64,000 bases of DNA from Granulicella sibirica (GTDB lineage Bacteria; Acidobacteriota; Terriglobia; Terriglobales; Acidobacteriaceae): contig NZ_RDSM01000002.1 of NCBI RefSeq assembly GCF_004115155.1, forward strand, positions 310,001-374,000, read 5' to 3'. The notes beneath the pieces were generated by a model. It searched no databases. It was not told the origin of the DNA and saw nothing but the letters and a program-made list of their open reading frames with translations. Positions 18,196 through 27,743 of the stretch are shown one piece after another (position 1 is the stretch's first letter; every line of letters begins with the position of its first letter). A program made the translations under genes and the position numbers.

Positions 18196-18942
18196 CTAGG
18201 CGACGCTGTGTTCGCGGACTCTGTCAGCGGTTTCGGAGCCTGCATTCGGGCTCTTCTGGCATACGGCGTACTGATACCAGCCGTCGTATTGCAGATCGAC
18301 GGATTCCCAGGGCTGTGAGTGGATGAGGGAGGAGAACTCGGGGCGGGGCATTACGTATGCCTGGAGTGGTTCGCGGTAGCTTGCTCCAGGGCTTGAGGTG
18401 AGCTTCGAGAGAAGCCACATGCAACTTAGCGGAATGCGGGTGCGGAAGCCAGAGGTTGGTTCGGCGATAAAACATCGGCCACCGGGACGGAGTACGCGAT
18501 GGATCTCGGAGAGGACTGCTTCGCGTCCAGGAACGATGAGGAAGAGGCGCGAAACTACGATCGCGTCGACGTTGCCGATCGAGGCTGGAAGGGCGCAGGC
18601 ATCGCCTACGCGGAAGTCGGCGTTTACCAGACGGCGCTTCGCGGCTCTCAGCTTCGCTCTCAGGAGCAAAGGCTCCGAGAGGTCAATTCCTGTTGTCTGG
18701 ACCTGGGGGAACTCGGTTGCGAGTCGGCAGGAGTAGAAGCCTGGTCCGCAGCCTAGTTCGACAACGTGTGTTCCTGGTGCTGGTTCGGCGGAAGGGAAGA
18801 GCGATCCTGCGATTTCGTCCGTGTGGTCTCGGAAGAGGTACTCGCGACACAGGGCGTAGAACCATGCGCACCGTTCAAAGAGACTGTCTGGCTGCGGTTG
18901 TGCGAACTCCTCGCCGGACATCTCGGTATCGACTGTGCTCAT
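18196..18942 (-). CDS. Class I SAM-dependent methyltransferase
   Basis: 248 residues from ATG 18942, which has AAGGGA four bases upstream; the GTG at 18972 lacks such a site. The SAM-binding motif I is VVELGCGPGFYSCRLA, followed by TGIDLSEPLLLRAK, VGDACALP and IVVSRLFLIVPGREAVLSE, then HRVLRPGGRCFIAEP. This is the ubiquinone/menaquinone-methyltransferase-like group, but the substrate cannot be assigned. It lacks the cysteine pattern expected of ArsM arsenite methyltransferases as far as I can see. It is first in the minus-strand run that leads to DUF2064, GT-C, radical SAM and GT2 genes. Confidence 0.82.
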   Translation of the reverse strand: MSTVDTEMSGEEFAQPQPDSLFERCAWFYALCREYLFRDHTDEIAGSLFPSAEPAPGTHVVELGCGPGFYSCRLATEFPQVQTTGIDLSEPLLLRAKLRAAKRRLVNADFRVGDACALPASIGNVDAIVVSRLFLIVPGREAVLSEIHRVLRPGGRCFIAEPTSGFRTRIPLSCMWLLSKLTSSPGASYREPLQAYVMPRPEFSSLIHSQPWESVDLQYDGWYQYAVCQKSPNAGSETADRVREHSVA

Positions 18943-19070
18943 GAGTCCCTTGTTTAATTGTGCTGCTCGCACTCATGATAGCGGACGTCGTTCGCTGGAG
19001 AGTGCCTTTTTTCTCCTGAGGGGTGTTCCTCTACGGATAACCAGAAACTCTTTTTGATGCCATGCGATAT

Positions 19071-19682
19071 CTAAAATTTGGGCGCGAGAGACGTGGCCTG
19101 CAGCTTTACGAGCTCGTCCTGGCGGAGCTTCGGAGGGCCGAGGACAGCGATCTTTGGCAGGGGGCCGCGGACCATTGTCACCTCGTCGCAGGCGTAGAGG
19201 CGCGGGCAGTTCTGGCAATCCTTGTAGATCTTGTCGGGAATCGAGGTCCGGTCGGCTACGCGGAAGCCGAAGTGGAAGAAAAAGTCGGGGATGCGGGTGA
19301 AGAGGCAGACCGCGACGACGCCCTGCTCTTCGGCTTCTTCGAGTAATGCGCGGAGGAGACGGCCGCCTGCTCCCTGGCCCTTTGCCTCGGGCTTTACGAC
19401 GATGGAGCGGACTTCGGCCAGATGTGGTCCGTAGAGATGCAGGGCTCCGCAGCCGAGAAAGACTCCGGATTCGGACTCGGCGACGGCGAAGTCGCGGACG
19501 TTTTCGCAGATTTCGGCGTAGTTGCGACGCAAGAGCGTACCGTCGTGCGAGAGGGAGTTGACCAGTTCGAAGATGTTCACCGCATCCTGGAGCTTCGCCT
19601 TGCGCACGGTCGCGCCGCCGACGCGGGGCCGCGACGACGAGGTCGAGTCACTCACGGGCTGCAGTTGCGTGAACGATGCCAT
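19071..19682 (-). CDS. argA: N-acetylglutamate synthase, short GNAT type
   Basis: 203 residues with a GNAT fold: RSIVVKPEAKGQGAGGRLL is the acetyl-CoA pyrophosphate loop, and FTRIPDFFFHFGFRVADR follows. CQNCPRLYACDEVTMV is typical of the short acetyltransferases annotated as amino-acid/N-acetylglutamate synthases. It would make N-acetylglutamate from glutamate and acetyl-CoA, the first step of arginine synthesis. It lacks the amino-acid-kinase domain of E. coli ArgA. It follows argH after four bases and is the last gene of the arginine cluster, which supports the call. A general GNAT role is the alternative. Confidence 0.8.
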   Translation of the reverse strand: MASFTQLQPVSDSTSSSRPRVGGATVRKAKLQDAVNIFELVNSLSHDGTLLRRNYAEICENVRDFAVAESESGVFLGCGALHLYGPHLAEVRSIVVKPEAKGQGAGGRLLRALLEEAEEQGVVAVCLFTRIPDFFFHFGFRVADRTSIPDKIYKDCQNCPRLYACDEVTMVRGPLPKIAVLGPPKLRQDELVKLQATSLAPKF

Positions 19683-19686
19683 CGGA

Positions 19687-21093
19687 CTAGTTTATTCCTT
19701 CCAGCCGCGCCCTTGCAGCCTGAACCGCCTCAGTTACCCGATTTCGGGCGGTACCGCCGATTACGTCGTGGCAGTCGAGGGTCGCCTCGAGGGTGATGGA
19801 GGCATAGAAGTCCTCGCCGAACTCATCTCCGAAGGCCTTCAGCTCGTCGAGTGTGAGTTGTCCGAGTTCGCGACCGGTTTCCAGACCGAAGCGAACGGCG
19901 TTTCCGATCTTCTCGTGCGCCTTGCGGAAGGGGACGCCTTTGTTCGAGAGATAGGTTGCGGCGGCCATGGCGTTCAGATAGCCGGAGTCGGCTGCCGTCT
20001 TCATGCGGTCGGCGCGGAATTTCAGGGCACGGGTGAAGTCGGGAAGAACGGAGAGCATGCCGGCGAGCGTGTCGGCAGCGTCGAAGACGGGTTCCTGGCC
20101 TTCCTGGAGGTCCTTGTTGTAAGCGAGGGGCAGGCCCTTGATGAGCATCGCTAATGCGGTCGCGGAGCCGACCAAGCGAGCGGACTTTCCGCGGATCAAC
20201 TCGGTCAGATCGGGGTTCTTCTTCTGGGGCATGGCGCTTGAGCCGGTGGAGAAGGCTTCGGGTAGGTCGAGGAAGCCGAACTCGGCGGTGGCGTGAAGGG
20301 TCAGCTCTTCGGCGAAGCGGGAGATGTGGAGACCGAGAACGGTTGCGGCTTGCGTGAACTCGAGGGCGAAGTCGCGGTCGGAGGTGGCGTCCATGCTGTT
20401 GGGCGTTGGTGCGTCGAAGCCTAGTTCGCGGGCCGCGATGGTGCGGTCGAGGGCGAGGGTTGCTCCTGCGATGGCTCCGGAACCAAGCGGGCAGAGATTC
20501 ATGCGCTTGCGGGCGTCGCGGAAGCGGCTTGCGTCGCGTTCGAGCATGCTGACGTAGGCGAGAAGCCAGTGGGCGATGAGGACGGGTTCGGCGCGCTGGA
20601 GGTGCGTGTAGGACGGCATGACGGATTCGCCGGACTGCTCGGCGAGGGCTACGAGGGCTGAGATCCAGTGGTGCAGGCCTTCGAGGGTTGCGTCGATCGC
20701 GTCGCGGACGAAGAGGCGCATGTCGGTTGCGATCTGCTCGTTGCGGCTGCGTCCGGTATGGAGTTTCAGGGCGAGATTGCCGACGAACTTCGTGAGCTGG
20801 AGTTCGGTGAAGTGGTGGATGTCTTCGGCTTCCGGAGCGGAGGCGACCACCTTCGGGCCGTCGAGTTCGATTTCGGCGAGGACGCGGTCGAGGCCTTCGA
20901 GCATCGTTTGCAGTTCGGTGGAGTCGAGGATGCCGGCGGCAGCGATCGCGTGGGCGTGCGCTTTCGAGGCGGCTACCTCCTGAGGGAGAAGACGCCAGTC
21001 GAAGGGGAACGAGCGCTGCCACTCTTCGAAGCGCTTGTTCAGCGGTTCGCCGAAGCGACCGGACCACATCTTTGTTGCATTCTCTTGCGACAT
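19687..21093 (-). CDS. argH: Argininosuccinate lyase
   Basis: 468 residues, the usual length. It splits argininosuccinate into arginine and fumarate. Motifs in order: KMWSGRFGEPLNKRFEEW at the N-terminus, HTGRSRNEQIATDMRLF, the helical core with SYTHLQRAEPVLIAHW, and the superfamily signature GSSAMPQKKNPDLTELIRG, whose serine is catalytic. The order in this minus-strand cluster is argG, GIY-YIG, argH, N-acetylglutamate synthase. The upstream space is the repeat-bearing region, so argH may have its own promoter. Confidence 0.95.
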   Translation of the reverse strand: MSQENATKMWSGRFGEPLNKRFEEWQRSFPFDWRLLPQEVAASKAHAHAIAAAGILDSTELQTMLEGLDRVLAEIELDGPKVVASAPEAEDIHHFTELQLTKFVGNLALKLHTGRSRNEQIATDMRLFVRDAIDATLEGLHHWISALVALAEQSGESVMPSYTHLQRAEPVLIAHWLLAYVSMLERDASRFRDARKRMNLCPLGSGAIAGATLALDRTIAARELGFDAPTPNSMDATSDRDFALEFTQAATVLGLHISRFAEELTLHATAEFGFLDLPEAFSTGSSAMPQKKNPDLTELIRGKSARLVGSATALAMLIKGLPLAYNKDLQEGQEPVFDAADTLAGMLSVLPDFTRALKFRADRMKTAADSGYLNAMAAATYLSNKGVPFRKAHEKIGNAVRFGLETGRELGQLTLDELKAFGDEFGEDFYASITLEATLDCHDVIGGTARNRVTEAVQAARARLEGIN

Positions 21094-21460
21094 CTTCTTA
21101 GCTCCAGTTGCTGCGCCATGCGAGGGATACCCCCCTCCCCACTGACGGGGTGTAAGTTGTTTCTTTTCATGCGGTTGCGTGGGTTCTTGTGCTGTAAATA
21201 TAAGATAACAAAGGGGTTACATGCTAAATATCAGTAAGAAAAAGGGTTATGGGTAAAAGACGCGATTGCCTTTCAACATGACAACCATGGGGCAAGTGCA
21301 AGGCCTCCTTGCCTTGGCGTTTCTTATTCCTCTGCTTTAATTGTAGAGGACTCACCATAACTAAAAGGACACCGACTTTTCCGTTTTGAATCAATGGGAT
21401 AGGCCATTTTGGGGCTTGACAAAATTTTTGGGTGAACTCGTTGTTTGAGAGACAACTGCA
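21094..21460. other. Intergenic region upstream of argH, no gene seen
   Basis: There is no convincing coding frame. The sequence is AT-richer than its surroundings, with A/T runs such as GTAAATATAAGATAACAAAG near 21194. A TTGACA at 21416-21421 reads toward the repeat cluster rather than toward argH. The argH promoter is expected here but I cannot point to it. Confidence 0.5.
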
Positions 21461-21625
21461 AACGCAGATTCCCTTCGGGAATGACAGCAAGAAAGGCAAG
21501 GGCAAAGGCAAGGGCGAAGGCAGACGCAGATTCCCTTCGGGAATGACAACAAGAAAGGCAAAGGCACGAGCGAAGGGCGAAGGCAGACGCGGGTTCCTTT
21601 GGGAATGACAACACGAGACGTGAGG
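21449..21625 (+). repeat. REP-like palindromic repeat cluster, three tandem copies
   Basis: Three copies in the same orientation of a unit around GCAGATTCCCTTCGGGAAT, followed by GACA(A/G)CAAGAAAGGCAA. The hairpin core ATTCCC-TTC-GGGAAT lies at 21468-21482 and 21530-21544; a degenerate third copy with CTTTG in place of CTTCG is at about 21593-21606. Copies are separated by AAGGCAAAGGC-type purine-rich tracts. Further copies occur at 21985-22080 and 38757-38820, so this is a dispersed repeat family. Confidence 0.8.
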
Positions 21626-21639
21626 GCAACGATATGACT

Positions 21640-21930
21640 CTAGCTGGGTAGGAGTTCTTCCCAGGTTGGGTTTACGGATTCGATGAGAGCAATCTTCTGC
21701 GCGCGGGTCCAGTGCTTAAGTTCTTTCTCGCGAGCGATTGCGTTGACGACATATTGGTAGAACTCGTAATACACGACGCGCCCTACCTTGTATCGGGCGG
21801 TGTGGGTTCCTGGCTCTCGTTCGCGATGTTGTGCAGCTCGGCTCCGGAGGTTGGTGGTGACGCCGATGTAGAGGGTGTGCGAGCGGTTGGAGAGGATGTA
21901 GACCCAGAAGTGATACTCTCGGCTCGCCAT
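21640..21930 (-). CDS. GIY-YIG nuclease-superfamily protein (single domain)
   Basis: 96 residues containing only a GIY-YIG domain: FWVYILSNRSHTLYIGVT carries the two signature strands, LRSRAAQHRE holds the conserved Arg region, and EKELKHWTRAQKIALIESV the later acidic residue. Similar stand-alone YhbQ/UPF0213-type proteins are widespread and their role is unsettled (DNA repair or mobile-element derived). It sits between argH and argG and is flanked on both sides by copies of the palindromic repeat, which suggests it entered the arginine cluster together with the repeats. Confidence 0.88.
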   Translation of the reverse strand: MASREYHFWVYILSNRSHTLYIGVTTNLRSRAAQHREREPGTHTARYKVGRVVYYEFYQYVVNAIAREKELKHWTRAQKIALIESVNPTWEELLPS

Positions 21931-21984
21931 GGCTGGAGAGTATCACCTGGGTGGACGGGTTCGTGGCGAAAGGAAAGGCAAAAC

Positions 21985-22080
21985 AAACGCAGATTCCCTT
22001 CGGGAATGACAACAAGAAAGACAAGGGCAAAGGCGAAGGCAGACGCGGGTTCCCTTCGGGAATGACAGCAAGAAAGGCCA
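21985..22080 (+). repeat. REP-like palindromic repeat cluster, two tandem copies
   Basis: Two further copies of the ATTCCC-TTC-GGGAAT hairpin unit, at 21993-22007 and about 22049-22063, in the same orientation as the copies at 21.5 kb. Each is followed by GACAACAAGAAAGACAA or GACAGCAAGAAAGGCCA. With the 21.45-21.63 kb cluster they bracket the GIY-YIG gene. Confidence 0.8.
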
Positions 22081-22105
22081 AAGCAACGACATGAGCCGAG
22101 GAGCG

Positions 22106-23491
<1,386 letters not shown>

Positions 23492-23513
23492 CTATTTCCC
23501 GGGGCGCAGCCCC

Positions 23514-24554
23514 TCAGGGCTTAGTTGACGCATGATGGTCCGGCAGCGTGGTGAACTTCTCCCACATCAAGGCAACGTGTTCGGATGGTAACCACCCGGC
23601 AGGTATCCGGTTTTCTGGTGGCGCTTCAGTAGGTGGCTGGAATAAGAGATCGACAGCCTCTGCAAGCGGTCGGTTCCCACTGTCAAGAGATCCGTTTATT
23701 TCCTTCCGGAAAAATGCGTTGTAACCCTCGGTTTTCGCAATGGTAGCCGGAGATTGCTTCAGTAGACGGTTATGAAGGACGGTGTCTAACCATGCGAGAA
23801 TCAGGTCTGTCGCGTCTTCGTTGCAAAAGTGATTGGCATCGTTCTGTGTGGCGAACAGCCAAGGTGCGCCTAACTGCCAGTACCTGGAAAAGTGAGCATA
23901 TGCCACTTCCGTTCCAACTATCTTGTCCTGGGCTCCGACCAGGATAAGCTCGGGAACCTTCAAGGCCTGTCCCGACAGATTGATTGTGTCCAGGTTCAGA
24001 GGCGGAACTTGACCGGCGTGGGAGAGGATTACCGCTGCAATCCGGTCTGGCGCAAAAGTAGGAAACCTACCTGCCAGCGCACCCGCTCCGGAGAAGCCAA
24101 GGAGGATAAGTGGGGCAGTTCTTAGTTCCGGATGGTTTGCCTGCTGTGACAGTTGGTCTATCGCCGTGAATAAGGCTCTGCCCAAACCCTTTTCCGGTTC
24201 GACATCTATTTCCTCATGATCCTTCGACGCGCAACCATTGGGCATAAACATTGCAAGGTCATGTTTTGTCGCGAAGGCCGCAAGCTCGGCTTCCTCATAG
24301 AAATGTTGAAGCTCAGGTCCTCGCTCGAACACTACGAATAAAGCGCTGATTGTCTTAGTTTCCGACGGAACTTTCATATCGTATTCGCACGGCTTCGCGA
24401 TGTCCTCTCCAGCTTTGGGAGCAACCGTCGTGTGAAACGATTTGACCGTACCTTGAGCTAACCCTTGACTGGAGACGATCGTTATTACGCACCAAATCAT
24501 GATTACAGGACGTGCAACTCGCCACATAAGGCGGAGCCGGTTGGCCGCAAACAA
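23514..24554 (-). CDS. Exported alpha/beta-hydrolase-like protein inside the arginine cluster
   Basis: 346 residues from TTG 24554, which has a very strong AGAAGGAGG site about six bases upstream; ATG 24527 lacks one. An N-terminal signal segment (PVIMIWCVITIVSSQGLAQ) precedes an alpha/beta-hydrolase core with the nucleophile elbow LLGFSGAGALAG, an Asp-bearing strand LILVGAQDKIVG and a His in TQNDANHFCNED. Related proteins are esterases or polyhydroxybutyrate-depolymerase-like. It lies between argF and argG but has no obvious role in arginine synthesis. The substrate is unknown. Confidence 0.75.
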   Translation of the reverse strand: MFAANRLRLMWRVARPVIMIWCVITIVSSQGLAQGTVKSFHTTVAPKAGEDIAKPCEYDMKVPSETKTISALFVVFERGPELQHFYEEAELAAFATKHDLAMFMPNGCASKDHEEIDVEPEKGLGRALFTAIDQLSQQANHPELRTAPLILLGFSGAGALAGRFPTFAPDRIAAVILSHAGQVPPLNLDTINLSGQALKVPELILVGAQDKIVGTEVAYAHFSRYWQLGAPWLFATQNDANHFCNEDATDLILAWLDTVLHNRLLKQSPATIAKTEGYNAFFRKEINGSLDSGNRPLAEAVDLLFQPPTEAPPENRIPAGWLPSEHVALMWEKFTTLPDHHASTKP

Positions 24555-24593
24555 TTCACCCTCCTTCTGCGAAATAAATAACAGCGGGCCTAA

Positions 24594-25691
24594 CTACACG
24601 GTGGCGCGTTTGCGGGCCTGGATGCCGCGGTCGCGGGAGTTGGAGATACGCTTGGCTCCGCCTAGCAACATCAGGAGGATTGCCTTCTGGGCGTGCATGC
24701 GGTTTTCGGCCTGGTCGAAGACTACGGACTGGGGGCCGTCGAGGACGGCGTCGGTTACTTCGGCGTTGCGGTGGGCCGGTAGGCAGTGCATGAAGGCGGC
24801 GTGGGGTTGCGCGTGGGACATGAGGGCTTCGTTGACCTGGTAGGGCTTGAAGATGGGGGCGCGCTTGGTGGCTTCGTGCTCGAAGCCCATGCTGGTGCAG
24901 ACGTCGGTGTAGACGGCGTCGGCCCCGGTGACGGCCTTGATGGGGTCGTTGGTGAGGGTGATGCTTCCGCCGGTCTGCTCGGCGATCTCGATGGCCTTGT
25001 GGATGATGTCGAGCTTGGGGGCGAAGCCCTTGGGGGTGGCGATGGTGCAGTGGGTGCCGAGCTGGGCGGCAGTGAGCATGAGGGAGTGGCAGACGTTGTT
25101 GCCGTCGCCGACGTAGGTGAAGTGAAGGCCCTGGGCGGAGCCGAAGCGCTCTTCGAGGGTGAAGAAGTCGGCGATGGCCTGGCAGGGGTGCTCGAGGTCG
25201 GAGAGGGCGTTGATGACGGGAATGCGCGAGACGGCGGCCATCTCGGTGATGGTGTCGTGGGAGTAGGTGCGGAGGACCATGACGGCCATCCAGCGCTCGA
25301 GGTTGCGGGCCATGTCGGCGAGGGACTCGCGTTCGCCGAGGGGGGACTGGGTCTGGTCGACGAAGATGGCGTTGCCGCCGAGGGTGTTGATGGCGGCTTC
25401 GAAGGTGACGCGGGTGCGGAGGCTGGCCTTCTCGAAGAACATGACCATCTGGCGCGCGTCGAGGGCGTGGCGGAAGTCTTCGGGGTGGTTCTTGACGGCG
25501 TGGGCGAGCTCCATGATGGCGGCCATCTCCTGCACGGAGAGGTCGGCGATGGAGCAGAGGTCGCGGCCGTTGAGGCGTTTGGTGGCCTCGGAGAAGGCTA
25601 CGTCGGACTGGATGCCGAGGGTGGCGGTGGCTTTGGGGGCGGTCTCTTCCGCGCCTTCAGGCTTGTTGATGGTTACGGTCTTGCTACCCAT
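24594..25691 (-). CDS. argF: Ornithine carbamoyltransferase
   Basis: 365 residues. It makes citrulline from ornithine and carbamoyl phosphate. The carbamoyl-phosphate motif SLRTRVTFE and the ornithine-loop sequences DVCTSMGFE and MHCLPAHRNAEVTDAV are present, as expected for a true OTCase rather than an acetyl- or succinyl-ornithine variant. About 40 poorly conserved N-terminal residues precede LNGRDLCSIADLS, so the real start may be internal. It overlaps the argD stop by eight bases. Confidence 0.93.
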   Translation of the reverse strand: MGSKTVTINKPEGAEETAPKATATLGIQSDVAFSEATKRLNGRDLCSIADLSVQEMAAIMELAHAVKNHPEDFRHALDARQMVMFFEKASLRTRVTFEAAINTLGGNAIFVDQTQSPLGERESLADMARNLERWMAVMVLRTYSHDTITEMAAVSRIPVINALSDLEHPCQAIADFFTLEERFGSAQGLHFTYVGDGNNVCHSLMLTAAQLGTHCTIATPKGFAPKLDIIHKAIEIAEQTGGSITLTNDPIKAVTGADAVYTDVCTSMGFEHEATKRAPIFKPYQVNEALMSHAQPHAAFMHCLPAHRNAEVTDAVLDGPQSVVFDQAENRMHAQKAILLMLLGGAKRISNSRDRGIQARKRATV

Positions 25692-26964
25692 GGGTGTGTC
25701 CTCCTACCGGCTTCTGTCCGGCAAGCGATGTCATGTCTGTCAGGATTTCGTCCAACGCCTTGATCGCGATGTCGACGTGCTCGCGGGTGAGGATGTAGGG
25801 CGGTAGAAAACGGAGGACCGTATCGCTTGTCCGGTTGAGGATGATGCGATGCTCCATCATGCGATTTGCGATGTGTCTTGCAGCTTCGTCGGATTCGATC
25901 TCGACGCCGATCATGAGGCCGAGGCCGCGGACTTCGCGGATGGCATCGTGTTTGGACGCGAGACGCTCGAGTTCGTTGCGGAAGTAAGTGCCGGTCTCGG
26001 TGATGTGATCGAGGAGCGCGGTCTTCTGCATGGTGTCGATGACGGCGATGGCTACGGCACAGGCTAGGGGGCCTCCGCCGAAGGTGGTGCCGTGCATGCC
26101 GGGGGTGAAGGCGCGGGCGGCTTCGTCGGTGGCGAGCATGGCTCCCATGGGGATGCCGCCGGCGAGGGGCTTGGCGACGGTGGTGATGTCTGGCAGGATG
26201 CCGAAGTGCTGATAGCCGAACCACTTTCCGGTGCGTCCGAAGCCGCACTGGATCTCGTCGGCGAGGAGGAGGGCGCCGGTGGAGTCGCAGAGCTCGCGGG
26301 CGGCGGCGAAGAACTCTTTGGACACGGGGTGGATGCCGCCCTCGCCCTGGATGGGCTCGATGCAGATGGCGCAGATGTCGGAGGAGAACTTTTCGCGGAG
26401 ATCGGCGATGTCGTTGAAGCGGACGAACTCGACGCCGGGCATGACGGGGGCGAAGGGCTCGCGGTACTTGTACTTGTGGGTAGTCGCGACGGAGCCGATG
26501 GTGCGGCCGTGGAAGCTGTGCTCGAGGGCCAGGAAGCGGGTGCCGATGTTTTTGCCCTCCGAGCGAAGTAACTCGGCGTGGGCGCGGGCGAGCTTGAGCG
26601 CGGCCTCCCAGGCTTCGGTGCCGCTGTTGCAGAAGAAGACGCGATCGAGGCCGCTCCTCTCGGTGAGGCGCATGGCGAGGTCGGCCGTGCCCTCGTGGTA
26701 GAAGAGGTTCGAGGTGTGCAGGAGCTTGCGGCTCTGGGTCTCGATGGCAGCGGTGATGGCGGGATGGTTGTAGCCGAGGGCTGAGACGCCGATGCCGGAG
26801 AGAAGGTCGAGGTAGTCGACTCCGTTTTCGTCACGAAGATAGACGCCTTCGCCTGAGACGAAGAGGTAGGGGTTGCGTTCGTAGGTCTGGAGCAAGAGTT
26901 TCCGCTCCAAAGTCTGAACCGCCTGGAGCTTGCGCTCCGGGGCCTGGATCGATTCGAGATTCAT
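25684..26964 (-). CDS. argD: Acetylornithine aminotransferase
   Basis: 426 residues, a class III PLP aminotransferase. It converts N-acetylglutamate semialdehyde to N-acetylornithine with glutamate. Motifs: YLDLLSGIGVSALGYNHP, the PLP-phosphate site FCNSGTEAWEAALK, LALEHSFHGRT, the PLP-contacting Asp in LLADEIQCGFGRTGKWF, and the Schiff-base Lys in TTVAKPLAGGIPMGAM. The ATG overlaps the argB stop by four bases and its 3' end overlaps argF by eight, indicating tight operon structure. Confidence 0.94.
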   Translation of the reverse strand: MNLESIQAPERKLQAVQTLERKLLLQTYERNPYLFVSGEGVYLRDENGVDYLDLLSGIGVSALGYNHPAITAAIETQSRKLLHTSNLFYHEGTADLAMRLTERSGLDRVFFCNSGTEAWEAALKLARAHAELLRSEGKNIGTRFLALEHSFHGRTIGSVATTHKYKYREPFAPVMPGVEFVRFNDIADLREKFSSDICAICIEPIQGEGGIHPVSKEFFAAARELCDSTGALLLADEIQCGFGRTGKWFGYQHFGILPDITTVAKPLAGGIPMGAMLATDEAARAFTPGMHGTTFGGGPLACAVAIAVIDTMQKTALLDHITETGTYFRNELERLASKHDAIREVRGLGLMIGVEIESDEAARHIANRMMEHRIILNRTSDTVLRFLPPYILTREHVDIAIKALDEILTDMTSLAGQKPVGGHTHG

Positions 26965-27743
26965 GCGACCATAACCTCCGTTCCATCATTGACGCGGGAC
27001 GACAGAAGATCGGGCAGGACAGATGCCGACTCTGCCGGTAGGATGCGCACGCGCTTGACGCCGTGGGTGAGGGCGTCGCGGCAGGCGTTGAGCTTGGGCA
27101 GCATGCCGCCGGAGACGACGGCGGCTTTTTCCATTTCGGGGATTTGCGCGAGGGTGAGCCAGCGCATGACCTTGCCGTCGGCGCCTTTGACGCCGGGGAC
27201 GTCGGTGAGGAAGACGAGGGCGTCGGCCCTGGTGGCGACGGCGCAGGCGGAGGCCATCTCGTCGGCGTTGATGTTGTAATACTCGCCGTCGAAGCCCAGG
27301 GCGATGGAGGAGATGACGGGCACGGCTCCCATGGCCCAGATGGCGTCGAGCCAGCGTGGGTCGGTGGCGGCGATTTCGCCGACGAAGCCGAGGTCGGGGG
27401 TGGTCTTCTTTTTGCGGGCGCGGAAGACGTGGCCGTCACCGCCGGAGAGGCCCATGGCAGACTGGCCGTGGGTGCCGAGGGCGGCTACTAACGACTTGTT
27501 GACGCGGCCGGCGAGGACCATGAGAGCGGCATCGCGGGTTTCGGCATCGGTGACGCGGAGGCCGGAGATGAACTCACTCTTCTTACCCATCTGGGCGAGG
27601 GTCTTGGTGAGCTGCACGCCGCCTCCGTGGACGACGGCGACCTGATTGCCATCCTTGACGAGGTCGGCGATGGCCTGTCCGCAGGCGTGCAGGAGCGTGG
27701 GATTTTCGAGGGCCGCTCCGCCCAACTTGACGACGTATTTCAT
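26961..27743 (-). CDS. argB: Acetylglutamate kinase
   Basis: 260 residues. It phosphorylates N-acetylglutamate, the second step of the pathway. Amino-acid-kinase motifs include KYVVKLGGAALENP at the N-terminus, VAVVHGGGVQLTKTL, and FLTDVPGVKGADGK in the ATP region. The short N-terminus without an extra helix resembles the arginine-insensitive form (E. coli-type) rather than the inhibited hexameric form; this is inference. It overlaps argC and argD by four bases each. Confidence 0.94.
   Translation of the reverse strand: MKYVVKLGGAALENPTLLHACGQAIADLVKDGNQVAVVHGGGVQLTKTLAQMGKKSEFISGLRVTDAETRDAALMVLAGRVNKSLVAALGTHGQSAMGLSGGDGHVFRARKKKTTPDLGFVGEIAATDPRWLDAIWAMGAVPVISSIALGFDGEYYNINADEMASACAVATRADALVFLTDVPGVKGADGKVMRWLTLAQIPEMEKAAVVSGGMLPKLNACRDALTHGVKRVRILPAESASVLPDLLSSRVNDGTEVMVA

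Noticed and set aside
13992..18942. Arsenosugar biosynthesis operon
   Set aside because: The DUF2064 gene alone is not enough; no ArsM-like cysteines or ArsS-type features could be confirmed.
18973..19070. DnaA-box cluster at the skew switch
   Set aside because: Only one weak TTATCC-like site was seen on either strand; no cluster or AT-rich unwinding element.
21449..22080. CRISPR array
   Set aside because: Repeat units are irregularly spaced, separated by similar purine-rich tracts and a gene, and no cas gene is present.
24786..25763. 325-codon plus-strand frame in the argF region
   Set aside because: Gly/Val/Asp-rich shadow of argF, typical of antisense frames in GC-rich DNA.
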